Below, piece by piece: positions 19,908-28,059 of a stretch of 64,000 nt of DNA (positions within the stretch are counted from its first letter, which is position 1; each line of letters begins with the position of its first letter). A program made the translations under genes and the position numbers. The notes beneath the pieces are model-generated. The model was not told the origin of the DNA. It worked only from the letters and a program-made list of their open reading frames with translations, and did no database searches. Origin of the DNA: Methylomonas fluvii. Lineage in GTDB: Bacteria > Pseudomonadota > Gammaproteobacteria > Methylococcales > Methylomonadaceae. The stretch covers positions 248,001 to 312,000 of the forward strand of contig NZ_JACXST010000002.1 in NCBI RefSeq assembly GCF_014850975.1, read 5' to 3'.

Positions 19908-20384
19908 CTAGTGATGGCAGCCTGAACCGTGGATATGACCGTGAGCCACTTCGTCGGCTGTGGCAGGTCTGACATCCATCACTTCCACGTCAAACGTCAA
20001 ATCTTCGCCGGCTAAAGGATGGTTGCCGTCGATGGTGACATCGTCGCCGTCGATCTCGACGATGGTAATAATGCCCGGGCCGTGGCTGACATCGGCGTGA
20101 AATTGCATACCAATTTCAATATCCATCCCGTCGAACATTTTCTTGGAAACGACTTGAATCATTTCTTCGGAGACTTCGCCGTAGGCTTGATCGGCGGCTA
20201 TAGTGACGTTGAATTTGTCACCGGCTTGCTTGCCGAGTAAAGCCGCTTCCAAACCCGCAATAATGTTGCCCGCGCCATGCAAATACAACAAGGGTTCCTC
20301 ACCTCTGGAGCTATCCAGCTGCTCCCCGTCTTGGTTGGTTAAGGTATAATGAATGGAAACAGCCGTTTTATCTGTGATTTGCAT
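19908..20384 (-). CDS. FKBP-type peptidyl-prolyl isomerase, SlyD/FkpB-like
   Basis: Proline isomerase and chaperone of the short SlyD class, about 158 residues. Motifs include VSIHYTLTNQDGEQLDSS at the N terminus, YLHGAGNIIAGLEAALLGK in the FKBP core and the insert-in-flap region containing VVSKKMFDG. The C-terminal tail HGHIHGSGCHH is His-rich, as in metal-binding SlyD proteins, but much shorter. I prefer ATG at 20384 (or 20390); longer versions to 20489 would overlap greB and add an unlikely leader. It is convergent with the TolC-like gene and divergent from greB. Confidence 0.9.
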   Translation of the reverse strand: MQITDKTAVSIHYTLTNQDGEQLDSSRGEEPLLYLHGAGNIIAGLEAALLGKQAGDKFNVTIAADQAYGEVSEEMIQVVSKKMFDGMDIEIGMQFHADVSHGPGIITIVEIDGDDVTIDGNHPLAGEDLTFDVEVMDVRPATADEVAHGHIHGSGCHH

Positions 20385-20442
20385 ATGCATCTTCGCTGGA
20401 TGAAAAAAAGCCGACATCATATAACCTTTTCCCCGAAAAAAC

Positions 20443-20934
20443 ATGTCACGCTGGCGACCGCCCCGCCCTAAATCTTCACCGTACATCACCGCCGAAGGCT
20501 ATCGGACCCTGGAAGCCGAGTTGAAACAGCTCTGGGAACGGCGTAAAGATGTCACCATCGCATTGTCAGCCGCCGCTGCGGAAGGAGATCGGTCGGAGAA
20601 CGCTGAGTACATCTACCGCAAGAAAGAATTGCGGGAAATCGACAGGCGCATTCATTATCTGCAAAAGCGCTTGCCGTCCTTGACCGTGGTGTCTGAGAAG
20701 CCGGCTAATCGCAATCAAGTATTTTTCGGCGCCTGGGTGACTTTAGAAACCATTGACGGTGAGGAAATCACTTATCGCATCGTCGGTGCCGACGAAATCG
20801 ATACCACGGGCGGATTGATCAGTCTGGACTCGCCTTTGGCGACAGCCTTATTGAAGAAGATGCTGGACGACGAAGTGACAATCCGCCATGCCGAGCAGGA
20901 AACGCGGTATTACATTACCGCGATCCGTTATTAA
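20443..20934 (+). CDS. greB: Transcription elongation factor GreB
   Basis: Binds the RNA polymerase secondary channel and stimulates cleavage of backtracked RNA. The protein has 163 residues. The N-terminal coiled coil carries the acidic tip motif EGDRSENAEYIYRKKEL, and the C-terminal FKBP-like domain contains FFGAWVTLE and ISLDSPLATALL. The basic N terminus (MSRWRPPRPK) is typical of GreB rather than GreA. It is the first gene of a tight operon with the small membrane protein, the GGCT-like gene and dtd. Confidence 0.96.
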   Translation: MSRWRPPRPKSSPYITAEGYRTLEAELKQLWERRKDVTIALSAAAAEGDRSENAEYIYRKKELREIDRRIHYLQKRLPSLTVVSEKPANRNQVFFGAWVTLETIDGEEITYRIVGADEIDTTGGLISLDSPLATALLKKMLDDEVTIRHAEQETRYYITAIRY

Positions 20935-20935
20935 A

Positions 20936-21100
20936 ATGAATACGCACGCCACCTTTACTCGGTTCAAATGGTTCGTGATCATTCTGCTGCTGACCATTGT
21001 CGAAATCGGCCCCTTTCCGCTGATGGGTTTGACGCTGCTTTATATCGTCGCCTTCCGCCCACGCTGGTTCAAGGCATTGGTCGATCAGATCTATTCATGA
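20936..21100 (+). CDS. Small inner-membrane protein, 54 residues
   Basis: I do not recognise the family. It begins one base after the greB stop and ends with a TGA that overlaps the next ATG, so translational coupling on both sides supports it as a real gene. It has one or two hydrophobic stretches (WFVIILLLTIVEIGPFPL and MGLTLLYIVAF) and basic residues near both ends. No function can be assigned. Confidence 0.7.
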   Translation: MNTHATFTRFKWFVIILLLTIVEIGPFPLMGLTLLYIVAFRPRWFKALVDQIYS

Positions 21101-21507
21101 AGCACGCGCAATACCTGTTTGTCTACGGTACGCTGTGCAGACACCCGGACGATCAAACTCAACACCCATTCCTGGACGATTGCGAGTACATGGGCCATGC
21201 GTTTATGCACGGCAATTTGTATGAAATCGACAGCTATCCAGGCGCTGTCACCAGCTGCACAACGCAGATCAAAGGCGAACTGTACTTACTTCGCGCGCCG
21301 GAACGAACGTTGTCGGTATTGGATATTTACGAAGAATGCACTGCGGATTTTCCGCAGCCACATGAATACATCCGCCGCCAACTTTTAGTAAACCTGCCCG
21401 ACGGACAAAGCGTTTTTGCTTGGACCTATCTATACAACCGTCCGGCGACCGGTTTGCAGCGGATCTTAAGCGGCGACTATATTCATCATCTCAAGGACAA
21501 ATCATGA
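21097..21507 (+). CDS. Gamma-glutamylcyclotransferase-like family protein
   Basis: A 136-residue protein of the GGCT/AIG2-like fold. The N terminus LFVYGTLCRHPDDQTQHPF contains the family YGTL signature, followed by GNLYEIDSYPG and an acidic Glu in the DIYEECT stretch. Members cleave gamma-glutamyl amides or have unknown substrates. It overlaps the upstream small gene (ATGA) and the downstream dtd gene (ATGA). The substrate cannot be predicted. Confidence 0.88.
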   Translation: MKHAQYLFVYGTLCRHPDDQTQHPFLDDCEYMGHAFMHGNLYEIDSYPGAVTSCTTQIKGELYLLRAPERTLSVLDIYEECTADFPQPHEYIRRQLLVNLPDGQSVFAWTYLYNRPATGLQRILSGDYIHHLKDKS

Positions 21508-21950
21508 TCAGCATTATCCAGCGTGTGACCCAAGCCAAAGTCACGGTCAACGGCAACGACATCGGCGTGATCGGCACCGGGATTATGGCGCTGGTGGCTG
21601 TCGAGAAAGCCGACACCCCCAAGCAAGCTGACCGCTTGCTGGAGCGGATTTTGAATTACCGCATCTTTGCGGATGCAGACGACAAAATGAATTTGAGTCT
21701 GCGCGATATTCAAGGCGGCCTGTTGCTGGTGCCGCAATTTACCTTGGCGGCCAACACCGATACCGGCAACCGACCCAGTTTTGCCTCTGCCGCGCCGCCG
21801 GCAATGGGCCAGGAATTATTCGCGTATCTGCAAAAGCGCGCGCTGGAGATCTACCCGACCAGCCAGTTCGGCGAATTCGGCGCCGATATGAAGGTAGCGT
21901 TAATCAACGACGGCCCGGTGACTTTTACCTTACGTTGTCTGGAAAAGTAA
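21504..21950 (+). CDS. dtd: D-aminoacyl-tRNA deacylase
   Basis: Hydrolyses D-aminoacyl-tRNA to recycle mischarged tRNA. The full-length 148-residue protein begins MISIIQRVTQAKVTV. The two active-site motifs are close to consensus: LLVPQFTLAANT (usual SQFTL; here Pro replaces Ser) and LINDGPVTFTL (the cross-subunit NxGPxT). It is last in the greB operon. The Ser-to-Pro change precedes the catalytic backbone and deserves a check, although it occurs next to an otherwise normal motif. Confidence 0.95.
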   Translation: MISIIQRVTQAKVTVNGNDIGVIGTGIMALVAVEKADTPKQADRLLERILNYRIFADADDKMNLSLRDIQGGLLLVPQFTLAANTDTGNRPSFASAAPPAMGQELFAYLQKRALEIYPTSQFGEFGADMKVALINDGPVTFTLRCLEK

Positions 21951-22263
21951 TCTGCATACCTTGTGGATATTTGAATCACTGCCTCACCGATCACACAGTC
22001 GAATTAGCAACCCGCCCCTCGAACATTATCGCTCCCGCAAAGGCGCAAGCCCAGCAGCTAGACTAGATTCGCCGTAACGTTCAACGGCTCAAGTCTTCGC
22101 GGGCGCGACGAACCTGAGAAAATTAAGGAACGGCTTGGCAAAAACTGTTAAACCTGTGCGCTCGCCATTAAATTATTCTGTGTTAAATAACACAATTTTA
22201 TTTGCCTAACGTGCATCTTAACCCTACAATTGCGCCTCCTTTATCACCCACAGAGAAATACCT
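21951..22263. promoter_or_regulatory. Intergenic region with a perfect palindrome upstream of the His/Cys lipoprotein
   Basis: A 313-base non-coding stretch. It contains TGTGTTAAATAACACA at 22179-22194, a perfect 7-bp inverted repeat with a 2-base spacer, 70 bases upstream of the lipoprotein ATG. Size and symmetry suit a homodimeric repressor or activator. The cognate regulator is unknown. I see no other gene or RNA in the stretch. Confidence 0.5.
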
Positions 22264-22830
22264 ATGAAAATTCAACATTTGCTAATCGCCTTAACCTTGC
22301 CGGCTTTGCTGACCCTGACAGGCTGCGAATCCGCAAAACCGGTCGAAGCAACTGCTGAGCCTGCGGTAGTGACGCCTGTAACCGCTGCACCGGCTGAAAC
22401 TGCAGCCCCCGCGCCAGCGGCACCCGCCATGTCTCCGGAACATTGCGCTAAACACAAAGCCTATGCCGCAGCACATAACTGCGTCGAGCATTGCGCCAAA
22501 CACAAAGGTAAAAAAGGCAAAGCCTGCCTGAAACATTGTGCCGACAAAGCCGCAGCCGAACACGATTGCGCGAAACATTGCGCCGACCACCCAGGTGCTA
22601 AAGACAAAGTCTGCGCCCAACATTGCGCACAAGATGCCAATGCCAGCGCCCACCAATGTGGTGCCGAGCATTGCGCCCATCACGAAGCCGCCGCTGCCGC
22701 CAATTGCAGCAGCCACCATTGCGCCCATCATCAAGGCGGCGCAGCCCATGATTGCAGTGCGGATCATTGCAAAAAACACGGCGGCGACATGGCCGATTGC
22801 TGCGGCTCCGCGCATAAATGCGATAAGTAA
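22264..22830 (+). CDS. Predicted lipoprotein with His/Cys repeats (HCAxH), probable metal-binding
   Basis: Not a family I can name. The 188-residue protein has a lipoprotein signal (LLTLTGC, lipid Cys at 21). An Ala/Pro/Thr/Val linker (22-56) follows, then a body with about eight units of HCxxH or close variants (HCAKH twice, HCADK, HCADH, HCAQD, HCAHH twice, HCKKH) and extra CC and CD pairs near the end. Units are separated by about 10-17 residues rich in Ala, Lys and Asp. Such spaced His/Cys pairs suggest binding of Cu, Zn, Ni or Fe at the periplasmic face. It is monocistronic with its own palindrome upstream. Confidence 0.8.
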   Translation: MKIQHLLIALTLPALLTLTGCESAKPVEATAEPAVVTPVTAAPAETAAPAPAAPAMSPEHCAKHKAYAAAHNCVEHCAKHKGKKGKACLKHCADKAAAEHDCAKHCADHPGAKDKVCAQHCAQDANASAHQCGAEHCAHHEAAAAANCSSHHCAHHQGGAAHDCSADHCKKHGGDMADCCGSAHKCDK

Positions 22831-23023
22831 TCTGTAATTTCAGATCCGATTGGGCCAACTGCGGTCACTACATCATCCGCAGTTAGGCCCGATCACATCG
22901 CCCTCTCGAAAAGTCCAATACCGCTCGCCTTCACGCGGCTATATCCAGCCAGCTCCCCCCCATTTTATTCCGTAGCCGATAAGCGCATCTTTTAGATTGC
23001 CGAATCGCTTAAATCTGCGCTAA

Positions 23024-23242
23024 ATTCTGAACTGTGCCACCTCAGGCGGCCGGACATTTTTATCGAGAAGTGGCAATCTGATCGGGCAAATCCTGACTTA
23101 CGATTCCACCGCACAGTTCCAAAACGGCTGGGTATCGAAAGGCAATTGTTCCGGCACGGTAACGCCGAACGGCGCGAAGATTACCGCAACCTGCACCGAT
23201 ACCATCATGGGCACCTATGTGTCGGCAGGCGTGCGGCAGTAA
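23024..23242 (+). pseudogene. Possible coding remnant with no start codon
   Basis: This frame is open for 73 codons with protein-like composition: GQILTYDSTAQFQNGWVSK, then GNCSGTVTPNGAKITATC and TDTIMGTYVSAGVRQ before the TAA. It has no start codon or ribosome site, and upstream sequence is closed by a stop. It resembles the C-terminal end of a secreted, disulphide-bearing beta-rich protein. It may be the tail of a lost gene or a chance frame. The rest of the 22831-23303 gap shows nothing I can name. Confidence 0.3.
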
Positions 23243-23303
23243 GACAGGACAAGAGGCAGACAACCACCCCAGGGGATGGCGGTCTACTCTTGAACTAAAA
23301 CAT

Positions 23304-23699
23304 CTAGCGAATGGCTAACAACGCTCTTAACACATCAACGCGGCTAATCATGCCGACAAACTGATCATTTTGAAAAACCGGGAAACTCCTGGTTGGCGAT
23401 TCCTGAAATTTGCTGGCGACATCCACCAGACTGGCATCGGCACTCACAAACTGCGGGTCTTTGCTCATGAACTCCCCCACTTTTCCAGCCATGCTTTGGT
23501 TGTAAGCGGATTCGACAAACACCTTCATGCCGTCTTTTTCGGAAAATATCCCCACCAACTTACCATCTTGGTCTACAACCGGCACGCTAGTCACTTTGTG
23601 GTCCAGCAAAATCTTAACTGCCTGAGAAATTTCTGTATCGGGGGTAACGGTAACGATTTTGGTCGACATGTAATCGACTACAGCTATTTTGGCTAGCAT
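23304..23699 (-). CDS. CBS-domain pair protein
   Basis: A 131-residue stand-alone Bateman module: two CBS motifs (YMSTKIVTVTPDTEISQAVK at the N terminus and FMSKDPQFVSADASLVDVA later), each ending in a VGIFSEKD or VGMISRVD strand-helix. Such proteins bind adenine nucleotides or related ligands and regulate partners. A GGAGGTAC-type ribosome site lies just upstream of the start. There is no obvious partner gene nearby; it stands alone, divergent from the PilZ-MCP gene. Confidence 0.9.
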   Translation of the reverse strand: MLAKIAVVDYMSTKIVTVTPDTEISQAVKILLDHKVTSVPVVDQDGKLVGIFSEKDGMKVFVESAYNQSMAGKVGEFMSKDPQFVSADASLVDVASKFQESPTRSFPVFQNDQFVGMISRVDVLRALLAIR

Positions 23700-24112
23700 G
23701 GTGTACCTCCTGTTATTATTTTTTATTCTACGCTTGGGCAGCCACGGGACTGACCGGTTCAGGGGCCAGGCGACTTCTGCCCTATGCGATTATTATAAAA
23801 ATTCCCCACACTAGCTAGCTTTATTATTCCAAAGCAGCCGCGACCGAAATACCTGATGATTTCGGCGTCGGCCACCCATTCCGGGCTAACAGATTAATGC
23901 TCAATCCCCCCACCCGCCAACTCCTTGTAACGGCCATTTTCAGGAATGTAGGAATTTTCTGCCAGGCCGTTGGGATTTGCGTTCCCGGCCGTGCGGGTAC
24001 GACGACATTCAACGGCCGGCTTTGTAAGTTGCAAAATGACTATGCAACGCGCGTATCAGTCTAAACTTGTGAAACCGCACATTGACGTTTCTGCTGAAAA
24101 TGGATACTGCTT
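23700..24112. other. Intergenic stretch between CBS and MCP-PilZ genes
   Basis: 413 bases with no supported gene. Short open frames on both strands lack ribosome sites and family motifs. It must hold the promoters of two divergent genes. I see no convincing repeat or RNA. Confidence 0.4.
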
Positions 24113-26143
24113 ATGCTTGATCTCCTTAGTAATCATTCTGGACCCCAGGATTTTTCCTTACGCAAACTGCTGACCATACTGACCGCCACGGTGGCTTTAC
24201 TGCTGATAGTTGGCAATCTGTTTGTTTGGCTTAGCCATAGCAAACTGGAAACAGCGGAAGCCGAAAAACAGCGTCTGATAAACGCGACGCTGGCGTTTAA
24301 AAATGTTCGCTATCACGTCGTACAAATCCAGCAATTTCTCACCGATGCGTCAGCGGTAGGCGAAGACGATTACAGCGACGCCCTGGCGGAAAAAAACGCC
24401 GCTCACGCGGAACTGACGAGTTTACTGGCGATGATGCCGGACATGAAACCGGCAATTAAAGACGCCGATAACGCCGTGACTGAGCTTTATGCCACCGGCG
24501 AACGCATGGCCAACGCTTATTTTCAGCAAGGCCGTGAAGCCGGCAACCTGATCATGAAAGCGCCGGAAAATGGCTTCGACGCGGCTTCGGAAATTCTGGC
24601 CAACAAACTCAATCAGCTTGCCGGCACCTTGGAACAACAAGCCAACGCCGCCTCGCAGCAGCAAAATCAGATGCAAAGCCAAATGTTTACGGTCAGCGCC
24701 ACGGTTGCCGGCCTAGCTTTGCTATTGATCGTGTCCGCCAATATCTGGCTGACGCGAAAATTATTTCGCGTGTTGGGTGGCGAACCCAGCTATGCGTCGA
24801 AAATTGCCGGCAGTATCGCCAAGGGCCAATTAGACATCAAAGTCACCACAGAGAAAAACGATACCAACAGCCTATTGGCAACTATGAAGCTCATGGGCCA
24901 GGAACTAACCAGCCATATGCGCGAGATCAACGCGGTTAGCAAGCAAATCGGTCAGTCTTCCTACCAAATATCCAATATTTCCGGCGGTATTTCCAATGCC
25001 AACCGCTCGGAACAGGCGAGATCTTCCGAAGTAAAAACCGCTACCGAACAATTACGTACCACCACCGAAGAAGTCGAACGCTTTTCCGTTGAGATTCGCC
25101 ACCGCACCCAGGAAACGCAAAACACGGCACAAAAAGGCATCGTCGCCGTCAACGAAAATCTTGACGAAATGCGCCGGGTTGTGAAGGAAGTGGAAAACGC
25201 GGAAGCTAAAACCGTGGCGCTTCGCCAAGCCAATCGGCAAATTCAGGATATTACCACCACCATCCGCAACATCACCGAGCAAACCAATCTACTGGCCTTA
25301 AACGCTGCCATCGAAGCCGCCAGAGCCGGCGAATACGGCAGGGGTTTTGCGGTGGTAGCCGATGAAGTGCGGAAACTGGCGCAAAACGCCTCCAGCGCGA
25401 CCGCCGAAATCGCCAGCATAATTGGCGAATTAACCAAAATCATCGAAGAAAATACCCTGGCGATGGGCTCGATCATCCAGACCACCAAACAAGGTATGGA
25501 AAAAGCCGAAACCACCAGCATAGTCATCAACGAGATTGTGGGTCAGATAGCAGAAAATGCGGGTACGGCGCAACAAATCTCCCAGGTGTCCAAATATCAA
25601 CTTGATAACGTCAACCAATTGCAGACGCGGGTGGAAGCGTTATTCGACGCACTGGGCCAGAACGAATCCAAAGTGCACATCACTCGAACCATCAGTGATG
25701 ATCTTTACGTGGTGACCGAAAAAATGCGCACTATGCTGGAACACTTCAGCTTCGATGCGCAGTGGACAGCGACACCCGCCGCCAACGAGAATCGCAAATT
25801 TCCGCGCAGCAGCCATTACTTGCTGGCCCATATCGAAATCGCTGACTTGGTTCTCGACGGCGTCACCGCTGATTTCAGCATGTCCGGCGCCTGTTTGCGT
25901 CTGCCTTTAGAACTGCCCTGCCCGCTGAACAGCTCGATTGCCATTCAGCTGCGCATTCCGTACGACAATATTCAGCAATATGAATCGCAACTACCGCTGG
26001 AACTGGTGTGCAGCATAGTGTGGTACAAGCCTATCGATGGCGAGCACCACTACGGGGTTAAATTCAACGAATTCATGCCGCCGGAAACCGCGCAGAGCTT
26101 AAAAGCCTGTTTTGCCTTTTTCAACCACTCCGCAACCTACTAG
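24113..26143 (+). CDS. Methyl-accepting chemotaxis protein with C-terminal PilZ domain
   Basis: A 676-residue transducer. TM1 (about 19-41) is followed by a periplasmic helical region (about 42-188), TM2 (about 190-212), a HAMP-like region and the MCP signalling hairpin ([17 protein letters not shown], then [16 protein letters not shown]). The C-terminal 110 residues form a PilZ domain with the cyclic-di-GMP motifs RKFPR (RxxxR) and DFSMSG (DxSxxG). This suggests that c-di-GMP tunes receptor signalling or location. The gene is monocistronic and far from the che operon at the left end. Confidence 0.93.
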   Translation: MLDLLSNHSGPQDFSLRKLLTILTATVALLLIVGNLFVWLSHSKLETAEAEKQRLINATLAFKNVRYHVVQIQQFLTDASAVGEDDYSDALAEKNAAHAELTSLLAMMPDMKPAIKDADNAVTELYATGERMANAYFQQGREAGNLIMKAPENGFDAASEILANKLNQLAGTLEQQANAASQQQNQMQSQMFTVSATVAGLALLLIVSANIWLTRKLFRVLGGEPSYASKIAGSIAKGQLDIKVTTEKNDTNSLLATMKLMGQELTSHMREINAVSKQIGQSSYQISNISGGISNANRSEQARSSEVKTATEQLRTTTEEVERFSVEIRHRTQETQNTAQKGIVAVNENLDEMRRVVKEVENAEAKTVALRQANRQIQDITTTIRNITEQTNLLALNAAIEAARAGEYGRGFAVVADEVRKLAQNASSATAEIASIIGELTKIIEENTLAMGSIIQTTKQGMEKAETTSIVINEIVGQIAENAGTAQQISQVSKYQLDNVNQLQTRVEALFDALGQNESKVHITRTISDDLYVVTEKMRTMLEHFSFDAQWTATPAANENRKFPRSSHYLLAHIEIADLVLDGVTADFSMSGACLRLPLELPCPLNSSIAIQLRIPYDNIQQYESQLPLELVCSIVWYKPIDGEHHYGVKFNEFMPPETAQSLKACFAFFNHSATY

Positions 26144-26173
26144 CCGCGGCTTGGAACTACTTGGCTCAAAAAT

Positions 26174-26530
26174 TCACGCGAAGGCGTTGCAGCAAGGGCA
26201 TTGCCAATCGACATCCGCTGGCCGCGTCGGGTGCACGTGATTCAGCAGTTTTTTCGAGCCGCCGAAATCATGATAGTTTTGGCAGACTTTTTCGAATGCG
26301 GCCTTGGGCGACGCGGCATAGCTAAACTTAAATTTGGGATACCTGCCGACATGTTGCTTCAAGCGGGCGTTTAGGTCGGTTTCCGAACGACCGACGTATT
26401 TGACGACAAATTTATTGGTTTTTTGATTAATAATGCCCAAGGCGTAATTGCCCTCAGCGCTTTCGGTGATTAATTCGTTGATTTTGGCATTGCTCAAATC
26501 GTAAGCCCCTTGCATATCAAGTGAAGCCAT
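26174..26530 (-). CDS. GIY-YIG-like small protein
   Basis: A 118-residue protein. The central YALGIINQKTNKFVVKYVGR and then SETDLNARLKQH resemble the GIY-YIG nuclease core (YxLG, then YVGR and an Arg/His helix), and Glu and Asn residues follow in AFEKVCQNYHDFGG and LLNH. The C terminus ends CPCC, possibly a small metal site. The catalytic set is not complete enough to claim nuclease activity. It is convergent with the PilZ-MCP gene. A ribosome site GGAGGA lies just upstream of its start. Confidence 0.65.
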   Translation of the reverse strand: MASLDMQGAYDLSNAKINELITESAEGNYALGIINQKTNKFVVKYVGRSETDLNARLKQHVGRYPKFKFSYAASPKAAFEKVCQNYHDFGGSKKLLNHVHPTRPADVDWQCPCCNAFA

Positions 26531-26738
26531 AGTTCCTCCAGTAGCGTCTAGCTATTCTTATAATCAAGTCGTAGGTCTGGCAAATATGCCTGATGACAGG
26601 ATAATACTCTCATCTGGGCCAAGTATTACTTTAAATATTGCAAGTTCAGTCCGACGCATTTGTAAGGCGCTACTCGACCGGACAGAATATAGCGCTTGGG
26701 ATTAGTGAATTTTACAGGTGCCCACACCAGGAGTCAGG

Positions 26739-27908
26739 ATGCATCGCTTGATATTTTCGTGGGGTTTGATAAGTGTGGTGAGTTGGCTGCTGGCCTTTCC
26801 AGCGCAGGGCACCGAATGGCAAGTCGGCCCGCAGCGCGCGCTTAAACTGCCTAGCGCTGCTGCAAGTCTGGCCAAAGACGGCGATGTCATCAGCATTGAT
26901 GCCGGGCTATATCAGGGCGACGTCGCTAGTTGGCCGCAAAAGCGGCTGACCATCCGCGGACTGGCAGGCGGCGCCCACCTGGATGCGCTCGGCAAGTCAG
27001 CAGAAGGCAAAGCAATCTGGGTGCTAAAAGGCAACGACACGGTCGTTGAAAATATCGAACTTTCGGGGGCCACCGCGCCGGCTCTAAACGGTGCCGGCAT
27101 CCGCTTCGAAGGTACTCATCTGACGCTGAGAAACTGCCATTTTCATCATAACCAGATGGGTATCTTGACCGGCGTTAACCCCGACAGCGACATCCTGATC
27201 GAAAACTCGGAGTTTAACGACAACACCGTCGATTATCCGCGCTACGGTAAACTCGGCCATAACATCTACATTGGCAATATCCGCCGTTTTACCCTGCAAA
27301 ATTCTTATGTGCACGATGCCAGCACCGGCCATAACGTCAAATCGCGAGCCCGGGAAAACTATATTCTTTACAATCGCATCACCGACGAGCGTAACGGCTC
27401 CAGCTATTTGGTGGATTTACCGGATGGCGGTGCCGGCTACTTGATTGGCAATCTGTTTCATCAAGGCGCCAACACCGAAAATGCCGCGATGCTGGCGTTT
27501 GCCGCCGAACACAACCAAACCCAGCCGAATCAACAGCTATATCTGGTGCACAACACTTTCGTCAACGATCACCCCGGCGGCTCGTTTCTGCATAATCACA
27601 GTATTGCCACCGCGATGTTGATCAACAATCTGTTGATAGGCCAAGCCACCGCAATGATTGGTCCCAACCTGGAAAACCACGACCTAAAGGCCACGACCAA
27701 CGTGTTAAATAATCCAGCAAGTTACGATTACCGCCTGAAACCCGATGCGCAGGCAATCGATCAAGGCGTCGCCCCCGGATTCGCCGCCAACGGCTTACTG
27801 CTTAATCCGCAATTTGTCTACCGTCATCCGCGCGGCAGCGAAAAACGCCGACAACAAGGACCGCTTGATGTGGGCGCCTACGAATTTATCGCCAAACAGC
27901 CCGATTAA
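26739..27908 (+). CDS. Secreted right-handed parallel beta-helix protein
   Basis: A 389-residue exported protein with a signal peptide (about 1-25, ending PAQG). It has regularly spaced repeats of the parallel beta-helix type (TVVENIELSGA, LTLRNCHFHHN, ILIENSEFNDN, FTLQNSYVHDA), as in pectate-lyase-like and polysaccharide-processing proteins. No lyase triad is obvious. I use ATG at 26739, preceded by CAGGAG; the GTG 21 bases upstream is less likely. It converges on the OFA small-subunit gene. A role on an exopolysaccharide is possible but unproven. Confidence 0.8.
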   Translation: MHRLIFSWGLISVVSWLLAFPAQGTEWQVGPQRALKLPSAAASLAKDGDVISIDAGLYQGDVASWPQKRLTIRGLAGGAHLDALGKSAEGKAIWVLKGNDTVVENIELSGATAPALNGAGIRFEGTHLTLRNCHFHHNQMGILTGVNPDSDILIENSEFNDNTVDYPRYGKLGHNIYIGNIRRFTLQNSYVHDASTGHNVKSRARENYILYNRITDERNGSSYLVDLPDGGAGYLIGNLFHQGANTENAAMLAFAAEHNQTQPNQQLYLVHNTFVNDHPGGSFLHNHSIATAMLINNLLIGQATAMIGPNLENHDLKATTNVLNNPASYDYRLKPDAQAIDQGVAPGFAANGLLLNPQFVYRHPRGSEKRRQQGPLDVGAYEFIAKQPD

Positions 27909-27911
27909 ACT

Positions 27912-28040
27912 TTAGCCGAACAAAGCCAAAGCCTTTTTCAACGTAGACCACACGCCCCAACTGAGCGGGATCAGCACATAAAGCCAGAAGACCGCCAACA
28001 GCCAGGGGCTGGAAGATTTACTCGATGCGGAGTTATTCAT
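27912..28040 (-). CDS. OFA transporter small subunit, 42 residues
   Basis: Single-pass peptide (SPWLLAVFWLYVLIPLSWGVW) located 19 bp downstream of the oxalate/formate-type MFS transporter. Short peptides of this type, with a W-G-V-W-x-T-L-K-K-A end, are known as the MFS transporter small subunit beside OFA-family carriers. It begins at ATG 28040; a longer reading to 28103 would overlap the transporter and is rejected. Confidence 0.75.
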   Translation of the reverse strand: MNNSASSKSSSPWLLAVFWLYVLIPLSWGVWSTLKKALALFG

Positions 28041-28059
28041 AAAAAGTGCCCTGCCTTGC

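Noticed and set aside
20384-20489. Longer start of the FKBP gene
   Set aside because: It would overlap the greB start and add a leader unlike any SlyD N terminus.
22430-22800. Repeated CATTGCGCC-like units that could suggest a CRISPR or tandem repeat array
   Set aside because: They are codons for the HCA motif of one lipoprotein, with irregular spacing and no spacers of fixed length.
22291-22815. Gly/Ala/Met-rich 174-codon frame opposite the His/Cys lipoprotein
   Set aside because: Mirror image of the HCA repeats; no ribosome site or signal.
23824-24012. 62-codon minus-strand frame before the PilZ-MCP gene
   Set aside because: No ribosome site, no motif, and ends in the intergenic region with promoter-like content.
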